Source: Myxococcota bacterium
Lineage (GTDB): Bacteria > Myxococcota_A > Bradymonadia > UBA7976 > UBA1532
Length of the DNA stretch: 64,000 bases
Assembly (NCBI GenBank): GCA_023150895.1
Contig: JAKLJY010000021.1
Location: forward strand, 20,204 to 84,203
Reading direction: 5' to 3'
Both the position numbers and the translations under genes were made by a program. The notes below the pieces were generated by a model. That model searched no databases, had not been told where the DNA came from, and was given only the letters and a program-made list of their open reading frames with translations. The first letter of the stretch is position 1, and every line of letters starts with the position of its first letter. Positions 27,038-35,882 of this stretch are shown one piece after another.

Positions 27038-29071
27038 TCACCGCATCTCACCGAGTCGTTTCATCCCCACCACGGCCTCCGGCTGTGCGGGATCGAGGAC
27101 GAGGGCCGCACGAAAGTCGGCCTCCGCCTCGTCGAAGCGACCGAGCCGAGCCCGGGCCATGCCCCGCAGGCCCAGGGCTTCGGCGTCGCCGGGCCCGAGT
27201 TCGACCGCCGCGTCGGCGAAACCGAGGGCCATCGCCGGGTCACCGGCATTGAGCGCGTAGCGCGCGACGTCGCGGCTGCGCGCGGGATCCTCCGGATCCG
27301 CCGCCAGGGCCCGGTGGGCGAGCCCGAGGGCCGTCGCCGGCTCGCCCCGGGCGGCGAAGAAGGCGGCCCGGCGACCATGGATGGCCGCGGCGCCCTCGGG
27401 TCGGAGTGCGAGGGCGCGGGCGTACGCGTCGGCGCTGTCGACGGGGCCCGAGGCGGCGCTCTGCGAAACGTCCTCGTACCAGAGTGAGAGCGTCCGTCGG
27501 GCCTGGGGTTCGACCAGACCAGCCCGGTCGGCGAGGTCGCGCACGAACCGCGACGAGGCTGCCAGTGCCGCTTGCGCTCCGTCGCCCGGTCCACTGCCCG
27601 AGACCGGCGCGAACAGGGGAAAACCGGGGGTGAACGGGCCCGGTGCCCATTCGCCGTCGAGACCGCCCGCCACCTCCCAGCGGAGGGTCCGGCGTCGGGC
27701 GGCGTCGGCCAGGAAGGGGAGCGCCGCCGGGGCGTCGCCTGCGCGCCAGTCGCCGAAAGCGTCGGGCCGCCGGCGTCGGACGGGCTCGACGGAGGACGGG
27801 TCCCAGAGGTGTTGGCGAACGAGGACGGCGACGTCGGGCCGGGCGCCCTCGACCACCTGCGCGAACGCAGCCCCGGCCGCGAGGGTGTCGGAGGCGACGA
27901 GGGCCGCGCCGCGCGGGGGAACATCCTCCAGGGCCCGCGCCGTCAGGGCCGGGGCCCCGCGGTCGTCGCTGCGGTCGAACGGGGACGCCCCCCAGAGCAG
28001 CACGAAGGCGGTGAGCCCCGCCGCGACGCGGGCGAAGGGCAACAGGCGCGACGGCGCCTCGTGCGTCGCCCAGTGAAGCGTCGCGGTGAGCCCCACGCCG
28101 AACAGGAGCGGGGTCACGAGGCCGTTCTGCCCGTCGCGAAGCCCCATCGGATTCAGCGTCGTGGCGTAGACGAAATCGACGAGCAGCAAGACGGCGACCG
28201 CCGCGCCGCCCGGGCGTCGGGCCAGGCGCACGAGGCCCGGAAGACAGACGGCGAAAGCCGGACCCAGCGGAAACACCACGTCCTCGGCGAAGCGGAACAG
28301 GTTCTCGACCGTCGGCAGCCCCATCTCCCCGCCGTACGCGGCCCGGATCCGGGCGCCGGTGAGGTGCTCGAGCAGGGTGCCCGGTGAGGCCGGGTGGCCC
28401 CAGTCCCGCCAGGGGTCCGCGGCGGCGCGCAACGGCAGGTAGGCGACCACGGCCGCCCCGACGGCTGCCGCCGCCAGCGCACGTCCGGTGGCGCGGATCT
28501 CCGGGCGATCCGTCGCCAGGTGGACGACCGTCAGCGACCCCAGCAAAAGCCACAGCTCGGCGTGGTGCCCGAGCGCGAGCCCCGCGAGGAGGCCGAGCGC
28601 CAGCGTCCGTCGGCGATCCGGCGGGGCCCCTGTGGGGCGGGCGACCAGGAAGAGCCCGACGCCGGTCAGGAACCCGACCCCCGTGTAGACCTCGATGGTG
28701 ACCGCGTGGCGCGCGAAGGCCGGAGCGAACGCGACCGGGGCGAGGGCGGCCAGCGTCGCCAGCGGCCCGAGTCCCCAGCGACCGGCGGCGGCGGCGGCGA
28801 ACCCCAACGCCCCCGCGCCGAGGAGCGCGGACGCGACGTTGCCCCGGAAGCCGGCATCTCCCGCGGGCAGGACGAGCATCACGGCCTTGTGAACGAGCAT
28901 CGCGGCGGGGAAGCCGGGGGGATGCGCAATGCCCAGCTCCCAGGCGGCGGCGCCGAGCTCGCCGGCGTCGAGCCAGGTCACGCCCGGGGCGAGTCCGGCG
29001 ACGAAAACGAGCGCGGCGACGAGCGCGAGCAGAAGCGGCGCCACCGCCTTGCCGAGCACCGGGTGGGTCAC
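27038..29071 (-). CDS. DUF2723-like polytopic membrane protein with TPR tail
   Basis: Inner-membrane protein of 677 residues. The N-terminal part has the DUF2723/glycosyltransferase-like signature TWLDAGELGAAAWELGIAHP followed by PGFPAAML. About ten hydrophobic helices follow to about residue 400. A soluble region and then a TPR domain end the protein (about 560-670, with units such as GDAEALGLRGMARARLGRFD). Members are thought to be lipid-linked-sugar-dependent mannosyltransferase-like enzymes, but function is largely unproven. The GTG start overlaps the TGA of the AlkC-like gene (GTGA), so translation is probably coupled. It converges on the HU pair. Confidence 0.8.
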   Translation of the reverse strand: MTHPVLGKAVAPLLLALVAALVFVAGLAPGVTWLDAGELGAAAWELGIAHPPGFPAAMLVHKAVMLVLPAGDAGFRGNVASALLGAGALGFAAAAAGRWGLGPLATLAALAPVAFAPAFARHAVTIEVYTGVGFLTGVGLFLVARPTGAPPDRRRTLALGLLAGLALGHHAELWLLLGSLTVVHLATDRPEIRATGRALAAAAVGAAVVAYLPLRAAADPWRDWGHPASPGTLLEHLTGARIRAAYGGEMGLPTVENLFRFAEDVVFPLGPAFAVCLPGLVRLARRPGGAAVAVLLLVDFVYATTLNPMGLRDGQNGLVTPLLFGVGLTATLHWATHEAPSRLLPFARVAAGLTAFVLLWGASPFDRSDDRGAPALTARALEDVPPRGAALVASDTLAAGAAFAQVVEGARPDVAVLVRQHLWDPSSVEPVRRRRPDAFGDWRAGDAPAALPFLADAARRRTLRWEVAGGLDGEWAPGPFTPGFPLFAPVSGSGPGDGAQAALAASSRFVRDLADRAGLVEPQARRTLSLWYEDVSQSAASGPVDSADAYARALALRPEGAAAIHGRRAAFFAARGEPATALGLAHRALAADPEDPARSRDVARYALNAGDPAMALGFADAAVELGPGDAEALGLRGMARARLGRFDEAEADFRAALVLDPAQPEAVVGMKRLGEMR

Positions 29072-30210
29072 GCCGGACCCGCGAGTTCGAAGGCCACCCG
29101 CGCGAGCACCGTCCCATTGACCTGCACGGCGACCTCGTGCGGGCCGGGGTAGTACCGGCGCGTGGTGATGGGCCGGAAGTCCAGGGCGAAACGGACGACG
29201 CACGTCGCGCCGGGCTCGACGTGGACGGTCGAGCCCTTGAAGACTTTGCGCCGACCGGGTCCGCGCGCGCCCATGTAGCTCACCGCAAAGTCCACGACCC
29301 ACGCCCCGGCAGGGTCGTCGGCGGCCGCCGTGAGGCTCGCCGCCACCGCGGCACGGCCGCCGAAGGGCACGGGATCGGGTGTGATCACCAACCTGGCCTG
29401 CGAGACCGCCGGCGCATCGGCGTGCCCGAGGAGGGCGAACGCGGCCGGATGGCCCGCTTTGACGAGTGTCCGCAGGCCGTGGCGAACGACCCACCGTCGG
29501 GCCGCCGAGGGCCGTTCGAGCCAGCGGGTCGCCGCCGCAACGGCGAGCGCAGGATGGTCACGGCTCACGTCGTTGAGGTGATTGGCGACGGAGCGCCGGA
29601 CGTAGAGCGACGGGTCGTCGACGAGGCGGTCGAGCAGTGCCAGCCCCGGCCCGGGATCGGCCGAGAGCCGGGGCACCCGCGTCGCCCAGGGCAGGCGGGG
29701 CCGGGTGCCCTCGCTGACGAGCCTTCGGACGTGTTCGTCCGGATCGTCGACCCACTGATGCAGGCGCTCGAAAGCGCGGTCGCCGTAGCGATCGAGAAAC
29801 GGCCGGATGGCCATCTCCGCCGAGAAGAGCGGTGTCAGGCGGCGCAGCAGTTCGAAGCCGCGCTCGAAGTCGTCGAGGCCCGCGGCGGGCACGACGTGAA
29901 ACAAGGGCCAGGCCGCGAAGTCGCCGGGGGTCTCGCCCGGGACGCCGCGCGGCCATCGAGCGGCGACGGCATCGAGCACCTGTGCGGTCGCGTCGAACGG
30001 GGCGGGCAGATGCCGCACGAGGGCATCCCCGACCTGTGCGACCCGCGCGGACAGGGCCAGCCCCGCGAGCCCGGCGGTGGCGTCGGCGCAGAACGCGTCT
30101 GCGTCGAAGGGCGGATGCGCCGTTCGGACGAGGGTCGCCAGCCGGCGCACCGCGCGGGCGTCCAGATACTCTTTGAAGGGCGTGCGTTCCGGGGCGGCGG
30201 CAGCGGGCAT
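29068..30210 (-). CDS. alkC: AlkC-type DNA alkylation repair glycosylase
   Basis: Predicted DNA glycosylase of the HEAT-like-repeat AlkC/AlkD superfamily, which removes cationic alkylated bases such as 3-methyladenine without base flipping (family knowledge). The 380 residues contain the signature VSEGTRPRLPWATRVPRL and SLYVRRSVANHLNDVSRDHP. A C-terminal Ig-like domain, specific to AlkC over AlkD, spans about 270-380 (VVDFAVSYMGARGPGRRKVF). ATG start. It overlaps the downstream DUF2723-like gene, an unusual partner. A Cys-rich lipoprotein gene lies upstream on the same strand. Confidence 0.87.
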   Translation of the reverse strand: MPAAAAPERTPFKEYLDARAVRRLATLVRTAHPPFDADAFCADATAGLAGLALSARVAQVGDALVRHLPAPFDATAQVLDAVAARWPRGVPGETPGDFAAWPLFHVVPAAGLDDFERGFELLRRLTPLFSAEMAIRPFLDRYGDRAFERLHQWVDDPDEHVRRLVSEGTRPRLPWATRVPRLSADPGPGLALLDRLVDDPSLYVRRSVANHLNDVSRDHPALAVAAATRWLERPSAARRWVVRHGLRTLVKAGHPAAFALLGHADAPAVSQARLVITPDPVPFGGRAAVAASLTAAADDPAGAWVVDFAVSYMGARGPGRRKVFKGSTVHVEPGATCVVRFALDFRPITTRRYYPGPHEVAVQVNGTVLARVAFELAGPA

Positions 30211-30275
30211 GGCGGGAGTCTACCATGCTCGTCGCCCCGTACCCCGACCGGACGCGTTCCCGTCGCACCGCCGCG

Positions 30276-31157
30276 TCAGAGCGTCGCGCACCGGCCCAGC
30301 GGCTCGACGCAGTCGGCCGGCGTCGCGTCGAAGCACCGGGCCCCCTCGTCGGTCCGGCAACAGGCGCGCGACCCGGCGCTCCGACATTCGAGCCAACCGT
30401 GGCATTCGTCGTCTGGCGAGAAGACGCAGAAGAGACCCGGGGCGCAGGCATCCGACCGGTTGAGGCCGTCGATGCTCTGGTTCACGGAACAGGGGGTCCC
30501 CGGTCCCCCGCGCTCGCGACAGAGCCCTTCGCCCACGTCGCAGTAGGCCGTCGGACCACAATCGCCCGGGCGACGGCACGGGTCGCCGGGCGCACCGCCC
30601 ACATCGACGGTCCCCGGCACGCAGCGCGACGGCGAATCGCCGGCGCAGACGTATCCGTCCACGCAGACGTTGGTGGCCCGGTCCTGGGAGGAGATGGCGT
30701 CACAGACTTCGCCCGCCGGCAGGCGCGGCGCGCACCAGGCCGTCGGACGCTCGCGGAGGAAGAGCTCCTCGTGGCAGAACTCGTCCGCCGAGCAACCCGC
30801 CTCGAAGCAGCCGGCCAGGCGGACGCTGCAGACGCGCGGGCACCCGTACCCGTGTTCGGAGCCGCAGAACTCGGCGTCGTGGCACAGCTGCCCTTCCGGA
30901 CAGTCCGCGTCGCTCACGCAGTCGTCCTCCGGGCGACGCGGCGCGACCCAGGCGTCCGCGGCCTCCGCATCGGGCGACGTGTCCAGTGCCGCGTCGGGCG
31001 GGTGGCGGGCGCCCGCGCCCCCGTCGCTCTCGACCGGCGTCACGTCCGGCTCGAACGCAGGGTTCTCGGAGTGTGCCGCGTCACCGCTGGTTTCACAGGC
31101 GAAGCAGGCGATGCTCATCAAGGCCATCAGGATGGGGGACAGCGTGCGGGATTTCAT
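30276..31157 (-). CDS. Cys-rich lipoprotein
   Basis: Exported lipoprotein of 293 residues. A signal sequence has a lipobox-like IACFAC. A Pro/Asp/Ala-rich linker (about 25-70) follows. A Cys-rich domain then has repeated DDCVSDADCPEGQLC, CRRPGDCGPTAYC and similar modules, each with spaced Cys, resembling EGF-like/Dickkopf N-like repeats. All cysteines probably pair in disulphides. Function unknown; related in style to the protein at 876-1691. The ATG at 31157 is preceded by GAGGAG. The longer frame to 31406 would cover the promoter region and looks spurious. Confidence 0.75.
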   Translation of the reverse strand: MKSRTLSPILMALMSIACFACETSGDAAHSENPAFEPDVTPVESDGGAGARHPPDAALDTSPDAEAADAWVAPRRPEDDCVSDADCPEGQLCHDAEFCGSEHGYGCPRVCSVRLAGCFEAGCSADEFCHEELFLRERPTAWCAPRLPAGEVCDAISSQDRATNVCVDGYVCAGDSPSRCVPGTVDVGGAPGDPCRRPGDCGPTAYCDVGEGLCRERGGPGTPCSVNQSIDGLNRSDACAPGLFCVFSPDDECHGWLECRSAGSRACCRTDEGARCFDATPADCVEPLGRCATL

Positions 31158-31376
31158 GGTCGGACTCCTCGGTTCAGGTCTGACCGGGGGCGGTTGCACC
31201 TTTCGTGCCGGTCCGCGAAGCCCCGAATCATCGTCCGGGCGCGGGGCGTGGCGGCCGTCACAGCCCTGCGGTGACGTCACGGGTGACGACACGCGCGGGG
31301 CGCAGCCGGACCGCGGAAACCGAGCCGCCTTCCGGGACTGGCGCGTCGCGGTTCTCCCCGGATGCCCGGCCCCGCA

Positions 31377-31405
31377 TTGACACCGACGGCGTGGTGTGCT
31401 ACCCA
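31377..31405 (+). promoter_or_regulatory. Candidate promoter of the tRNA-Gln/prs unit
   Basis: TTGACA at 31377-31382, a 17-base spacer and TACCCA at 31400-31405, with an extended -10 TGC immediately before it. It is about 55 bases upstream of the tRNA and probably also serves prs, whose start is 33 bases after the tRNA. The roughly 300-base stretch from 31158 to 31458 has no gene; I see only this promoter and the 5' leader of the divergent lipoprotein in it. Confidence 0.55.
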
Positions 31406-31458
31406 CTGCGGCCCCGAACGACGGCTCACGCCGCCGCTCCGGGCCCCGCCGACCCGAT

Positions 31459-31530
31459 TGGGGCGTCGTCTAACGGCAGGACGCGGGACTTTGGATCCTT
31501 GCGGTGTAGGTTCGAATCCTACCGCCCCAG
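31459..31530 (+). tRNA. tRNA-Gln (anticodon TTG)
   Basis: A 72-base cloverleaf: acceptor TGGGGCG pairs with CGCCCCA (31523-31529), discriminator G. The D arm is GTCT/GGAC with a TAACGGCA-type loop. The T arm is GTAGG/CCTAC with TTCGAAT. The anticodon loop CTTTGGA gives anticodon TTG. CCA is not encoded. The anticodon stem is imperfect: three Watson-Crick pairs, a G-T wobble and a C-T mismatch at its outer end, unless a base is bulged. Followed closely by prs. Confidence 0.9.
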
Positions 31531-31563
31531 TTTGCCTGACCGTCGTGACCTTCGGAGGAAATC

Positions 31564-32502
31564 GTGCGCCCTTACAAGATTTTCGCCGGAAACTCGAACC
31601 CCGAGTTGGCCCGTGAAATCTGCGCCTACCTCGGGACGGATCTCGGCGATGCGAAGGTCGGCCGCTTCTCGGACGGCGAGATCCGGGTCGAGATCAACGA
31701 GTCGGTCCGCGGTGCGGACGTCTACGTCATCCAGAGCACGTGTGCGCCGGTCAACGAGCACATCATGGAGCTGCTCATCATGCTCGACGCCCTGAAGCGG
31801 GCGTCGGCGGGCAGCATCTCCGCGGTCGTGCCGTACTTCGGATATGCGCGGCAGGACCGCAAGGCGGCGCCCCGGGCACCGATTTCGGCGCGGCTCGTGA
31901 CGGATCTCATCAGCGCGGCCGGCGCGCAGCGCATCATCACGATGGAGCTCCACGCCGGGCAGATTCAGGGCTTTTTCAACGGCCCGGTCGATCACCTCTA
32001 CTGCTCGCCGGTCATGCTCGACTACATCGCGAGCCTCGACCTGCACAACCCGGTGATCGTCTCTCCGGACGCCGGCGGCGTCGAGCGGGCGCGGGCCTAC
32101 GGCAAGCGCCTCAACGCCGGTCTCGCCATCATCGACAAGCGGCGCGCCGCCCCCAACGTGGCCGAGATCATGCACATCGTCGGCGACGTGCGCGACTGCG
32201 ACGCCATCCTCGTCGACGACATGGTCGATACCGCGGGCACGCTCTGCCAGGGCGCCCGCGCGCTCGCCGAGCACGGCGCCCGGCGCGTCTTCGCCCTCGC
32301 GACGCACTCCGTCCTCTCGGGTCCGGCCATCACCCGGCTCAACGAGAGCAACATCGAGTCGCTCATCACCTCCAACACCATCCCGCTGACGCCGGCGGGG
32401 CGGGCCTGTCCGAAGCTCAAGGTGCTCTCGGCGGCCAACCTCTTCGGCGAAGCGATCAAGCGCATTCACGACCTGGACTCGGTCAGCAGTCTTTTCACTT
32501 GA
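31564..32502 (+). CDS. prs: Ribose-phosphate pyrophosphokinase
   Basis: Makes PRPP from ribose 5-phosphate and ATP for nucleotide, histidine and tryptophan synthesis. The 312-residue length is typical. It has the N-terminal IFAGNSNPELA, the flexible-loop region FGYARQDRKAAPRAPI, and the PRPP-binding motif ILVDDMVDTAGT. GTG start with GGAGGA upstream. First protein gene of the prs-rplY-pth block, probably co-transcribed with tRNA-Gln. Confidence 0.97.
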   Translation: MRPYKIFAGNSNPELAREICAYLGTDLGDAKVGRFSDGEIRVEINESVRGADVYVIQSTCAPVNEHIMELLIMLDALKRASAGSISAVVPYFGYARQDRKAAPRAPISARLVTDLISAAGAQRIITMELHAGQIQGFFNGPVDHLYCSPVMLDYIASLDLHNPVIVSPDAGGVERARAYGKRLNAGLAIIDKRRAAPNVAEIMHIVGDVRDCDAILVDDMVDTAGTLCQGARALAEHGARRVFALATHSVLSGPAITRLNESNIESLITSNTIPLTPAGRACPKLKVLSAANLFGEAIKRIHDLDSVSSLFT

Positions 32503-32568
32503 AAGCGGTTATACGCTCACCGGGTCCAGCACCGTTCGGCCACGACGGCCGAGAAAGCCAGGGAAGCC

Positions 32569-33144
32569 ATGCAGGAAGTCACCCTCAACACTGAAGCGCG
32601 CGACGGCGCCGGCAAGAGCGTCACGCGCAAGCTCCGCGCGGCCGGGCGCATCCCCGCGGTCGTCTACGGCCACGGCGTCGAGAAGCCCATCAACGTCACG
32701 GTCGATCCGAAGGAGACCCTCAAGGCGCTCCGCACCGCCTGGGGTCAGAACCTCGTGCTCAACCTGCAGGTCGGCGGGCAGACGGTCAAGGCCATGTGCC
32801 GCGAGGTCCAGCGCAACCCGATCTCCCGCGCCATCCGCCACATCGACTTCGTGGTGCCCAACCCGAAGAAGGACGTGACCGTGTGGGTGCCGCTGAACAT
32901 CACGGGCAAGTCCATCGGCGTCTCGACGGGCGGCAAGCTGCGCCAGCCCTACCGCGAGGTTCGCGTCAAGACGACGCCCGAGAAGATCCCATCGGAGATC
33001 ACGGTCGACATCACCGCGCTCGACCTCAACGACGCGATCATGGCGTCCAACCTGAACCTCGGTGAGGGCGTGAAGGTCGTCTACGACCGCGACTTCGTCA
33101 TCGCCAAGATCCTCGCGCCGAAGGGCAAGGACGCCGAGAAGTAA
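32569..33144 (+). CDS. rplY: 50S ribosomal protein L25/Ctc
   Basis: 5S-rRNA-binding ribosomal protein of the long Ctc/TL5 type, 191 residues: an N-terminal L25 domain (about 1-90) plus a C-terminal beta domain. Motifs: ARDGAGKSVTRKLRAAGRIP, AVVYGHG and RHIDFVVPNPKKDVTV. The C-terminus is short and Lys-rich without a long acidic tail. ATG preceded by an AGGGAAG site. It lies between prs and pth, the usual gene order. Confidence 0.95.
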   Translation: MQEVTLNTEARDGAGKSVTRKLRAAGRIPAVVYGHGVEKPINVTVDPKETLKALRTAWGQNLVLNLQVGGQTVKAMCREVQRNPISRAIRHIDFVVPNPKKDVTVWVPLNITGKSIGVSTGGKLRQPYREVRVKTTPEKIPSEITVDITALDLNDAIMASNLNLGEGVKVVYDRDFVIAKILAPKGKDAEK

Positions 33145-33150
33145 GGCGCC

Positions 33151-33732
33151 TTGGGCGACCGCTTCCTCTTCGTGGGCCTGGGGAACCCGGGCCTGCGCTA
33201 CGCGGGCAACCGCCACAACGTCGGCTTCATGGTGCTCGAGCACCTCGCCGGCGCGGCGGGCATCGCGATTACCCGCAGCAAGTTCAAGGGCCTCTATGGC
33301 ACCGGGGACTTCGACGGGCAGAGCCTCGTGCTGCTCGAACCGCAGACGTTCATGAATCTGAGCGGCCAGGCGGTCTCGCAGGCCCGCAGCTTCTTCGACG
33401 TCGAGCCGGCGCGCATTCTGGTCATTCACGACGAGCTCGACCTGCCCTTCGGCACGCTGCGCCTCAAGATGGGCGGCGGACACGCCGGCCACAACGGGCT
33501 GCGCTCCATCATGGCCGAGCTCGGCACGGGGGACTTCGCCCGCCTGCGGGTCGGGATCGGTCGACCGCTCAAGGGCGAGGTGGTCGATTTCGTCCTGCAG
33601 GACTTCGCCGCCGATCAGAAGCCCTGGCTCGGTGACCTGCTCGAGCGGGGGACGGCCGCCCTGCGCCTCGCGTTGCAGCAGGGCGTCGCCAAGGCGATGA
33701 ACACGGTGAATCAGGAGCCGAAGAAGGCCTGA
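33151..33732 (+). CDS. pth: Peptidyl-tRNA hydrolase
   Basis: Frees tRNA from prematurely released peptidyl-tRNA. The 193 residues have LFVGLGNPGLRYAGNRHNVG with the catalytic His, TFMNLSGQAV, and HDELDLPFGTLRLKMGGG. The rare TTG start follows 6 bases after the rplY stop; no upstream ATG or GTG gives the conserved N-terminus. RBS-like AAGG before it. Confidence 0.96.
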   Translation: MGDRFLFVGLGNPGLRYAGNRHNVGFMVLEHLAGAAGIAITRSKFKGLYGTGDFDGQSLVLLEPQTFMNLSGQAVSQARSFFDVEPARILVIHDELDLPFGTLRLKMGGGHAGHNGLRSIMAELGTGDFARLRVGIGRPLKGEVVDFVLQDFAADQKPWLGDLLERGTAALRLALQQGVAKAMNTVNQEPKKA

Positions 33733-33820
33733 CGCGTCGGAGTGGCGCCGTCGCGCGCCGGTGTGGTGTAATCACCAGCCGATATCCGTCCGTTTCCGTG
33801 TTTCTACGTGGGAGGATCGC

Positions 33821-35029
33821 ATGCGCGGTCGTTCGTGGGGTCTGTCTGCCGTCGTCCTGATTTCGCTCGTCGCGTGCGGTGGTGGGGGGAGCGACGACCC
33901 CACGCCGATCGACGGTGCGGGCGGCGCAGCCGGAGGGTCGGCTTCCCGCGGGCCCGACGCCACCGCGGCCGGCGAGAACGGTTCGGGGACGAACCCCGAT
34001 GCGGCGGCCCCGCCCGTCGAGACGCCCGACGCTGCGCCTGCGCCTCCCCCCGACGCCGCGCCACCCGAGCCCGACGCCTATCCGGTCCCGAGCTGCACGG
34101 GCGAGGCCTTCACGGCGCTCAACGAGCGCATGAGCTACGACGACGAGTTCGGACTCCGCTATCAGGGTCTCAGCGGCGAGACCAACCCCCTCGACGCCAT
34201 CCTGCTCGACATCAAGGATCCCGCGCGCCGTCTGATGCCCGGCTTCTACGACCTCGCCGGCACGAACCTCGACGACTGCGAGATCTGCCTCGCCGGGTTG
34301 AAGGGCTGCGACCCCGCCACCGGCCGGTGCGGCAAGGTCTTCTATCCGCGGGCGGGCGTCGTCGAGATCACGAGCTACGGCGATGTCGGCGAGCAGTTCA
34401 CCGCGACGTTGCACGGCATCGAGTTCGAGGAGGTCGAGGTCGACCCGAACACCGCCCATTCGACCCCGGTCGCCGAGGGCGAGATCTGGTGCAATCAGGG
34501 GCAGACCATCGACGTCGAGGTCCTGCCGACGCCGGTCGAGGTGGGCGAAACGGTCCGGAACTTCTCGTTGCAGAACTGCGACACCGAGGAGTTCGTGGAC
34601 ATCTACAGCCTCGGCGCCGAGGCGAAGGGCCTCTGGCTCATCGCCGCCGCCGGCTGGTGCTCGGCCTGCGCGCAGTTCCTGCCGGCGGCGTTCGACGCGA
34701 TGGCGCAGATCGACGGCGATCTGGGGGCGGGCGTCCTCGTGCCCATGATCATCATCGGCGAGGACTCCAACTACAACGAACCCACCACGGAGTTCTGCCG
34801 GCGGTACGCCCGGCACTATGGGGCCGATCCCGGCATCTTCTACGTGGACCACGACGGCCGCGCGAGCTTCGCGACGACGTTCCAGTACATCTGGCCGTAC
34901 ATCAGCGACGCGGGCGAGTTCAGCCTGCCGTGGAACGCGCTCATCCAGGGCGGCACGTTCGAGTACTTCTACGGCGACCGCTCCGGCATCAGCGACCTCA
35001 ATACCAAGCTCAACGAGATCCTGCGCTGA
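33821..35029 (+). CDS. Lipoprotein with thioredoxin-like domain
   Basis: Exported lipoprotein of 402 residues. It has a signal sequence with lipobox (SLVACG), an Asp/Ala/Pro-rich linker (about 25-90), then a domain with a four-Cys motif (CEICLAGLKGCD with a later Cys). A thioredoxin-like C-terminal domain (about 240-400) follows. Its active-site motif is AGWCSACAQF, so a redox CxxC is present. This suggests a periplasmic or surface disulphide/thiol role. The ATG at 33821 has GGAGGA upstream. The upstream 20 codons of the same frame look spurious. Confidence 0.8.
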   Translation: MRGRSWGLSAVVLISLVACGGGGSDDPTPIDGAGGAAGGSASRGPDATAAGENGSGTNPDAAAPPVETPDAAPAPPPDAAPPEPDAYPVPSCTGEAFTALNERMSYDDEFGLRYQGLSGETNPLDAILLDIKDPARRLMPGFYDLAGTNLDDCEICLAGLKGCDPATGRCGKVFYPRAGVVEITSYGDVGEQFTATLHGIEFEEVEVDPNTAHSTPVAEGEIWCNQGQTIDVEVLPTPVEVGETVRNFSLQNCDTEEFVDIYSLGAEAKGLWLIAAAGWCSACAQFLPAAFDAMAQIDGDLGAGVLVPMIIIGEDSNYNEPTTEFCRRYARHYGADPGIFYVDHDGRASFATTFQYIWPYISDAGEFSLPWNALIQGGTFEYFYGDRSGISDLNTKLNEILR

Positions 35030-35054
35030 CCGGGCATTCTCCGCGCGGGTCGAC

Positions 35055-35084
35055 TTGACACCCGACGGGCCCCTCTCCTAGAGT
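35055..35084 (+). promoter_or_regulatory. Candidate promoter of the rpsF operon
   Basis: TTGACA (35055-35060), an 18-base spacer and TAGAGT (35079-35084) lie about 90 bases before rpsF. The leader between it and the start has no clear fold that I could identify, though S6-S18 autoregulation is known in other bacteria. Confidence 0.6.
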
Positions 35085-35171
35085 GCGCGGTCCACGGAGC
35101 GCATGGTGCGCTCCACTCCCTGCTCGCGACCGATGGCCGCGGGCTTTTCCCAATCCACGGGGAGAGAGTCG

Positions 35172-35627
35172 ATGAGTGACAAACTGCGGCGCTACGAGCT
35201 GGTCTACATCGTCCAGCCCGAGGCCACGGACGACGAGCGCGCCAAGATCGAAGAGCGCGTCAGCCACATCTGCGAGAAGATGTCGGCGCACGTCCTGAAG
35301 AAGGAAGACTGGGGCAAGCGCAAGCTCGCCTACGAGATCAAGAAGAGCAACAAGGGGTACTACATGTACTTCGTGTTTGCTGCGCCCTCCGCGGTCCCGG
35401 CCGAGATCGAGCGCAACCTGCGCCAGCTCGACGCCGTCCTGCGCTACCTGACGATCTGCCTCGACAAGGACATCTCGCTCGAGGCCGCCAAGGCCGAGAT
35501 CGCCGCCGAGGAAGAGGCCCGTGCCGCCGCCCGCGCGCGCATGGCCCAGATGCCCAAGGACGACGACGACGACGACGCGCTGACCGAAGGGGACGAGCCC
35601 CTCGCCGAGGAGGAAGACGATGCGTGA
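35172..35627 (+). CDS. rpsF: 30S ribosomal protein S6
   Basis: Small-subunit protein that pairs with S18. It has 151 residues: a ferredoxin-like core ([30 protein letters not shown]) and an acidic C-terminal tail from about residue 117, ending in runs of Asp and Glu, longer than in E. coli. The ATG at 35172 is preceded by GGAGAGAG. It overlaps the rpsR start by 8 bases. Confidence 0.96.
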   Translation: MSDKLRRYELVYIVQPEATDDERAKIEERVSHICEKMSAHVLKKEDWGKRKLAYEIKKSNKGYYMYFVFAAPSAVPAEIERNLRQLDAVLRYLTICLDKDISLEAAKAEIAAEEEARAAARARMAQMPKDDDDDDALTEGDEPLAEEEDDA

Positions 35628-35871
35628 TTTCCGCGTGGAAGGCGGCCGGCGTCGCTCCCGCCGCAAGGTGGACCGCTTCCTGGCCGACAAGACCATGGTC
35701 ATCGACTACAAGGATCCGTCGACCCTGAAGTACTTCATCACCGAGCGTGGCAAGATCGTGCCCCGCCGCGTGTCGGGTCTGGTCGCGCGCAACCAGCGCA
35801 AGATCACCCGCGCCATCAAGCGCGCCCGCATGCTGGCCCTCATGCCCTTCACCACCGTGAAGGCGAACTGA
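35620..35871 (+). CDS. rpsR: 30S ribosomal protein S18
   Basis: Ribosomal protein of 83 residues that binds 16S rRNA with S6. Motifs: [20 protein letters not shown] and [20 protein letters not shown]. The N-terminus is basic (RRRSRRK). Its ATG lies inside the end of rpsF, so the two are translationally coupled. Second gene of rpsF-rpsR-rplI-dnaB. Confidence 0.96.
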   Translation: MRDFRVEGGRRRSRRKVDRFLADKTMVIDYKDPSTLKYFITERGKIVPRRVSGLVARNQRKITRAIKRARMLALMPFTTVKAN

Positions 35872-35882
35872 GGGGACCCACC

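Noticed and set aside
31362..31616. A short plus-strand open frame over the tRNA and promoter
   Set aside because: It crosses a clear tRNA gene and the prs start and has no RBS or protein-like composition.
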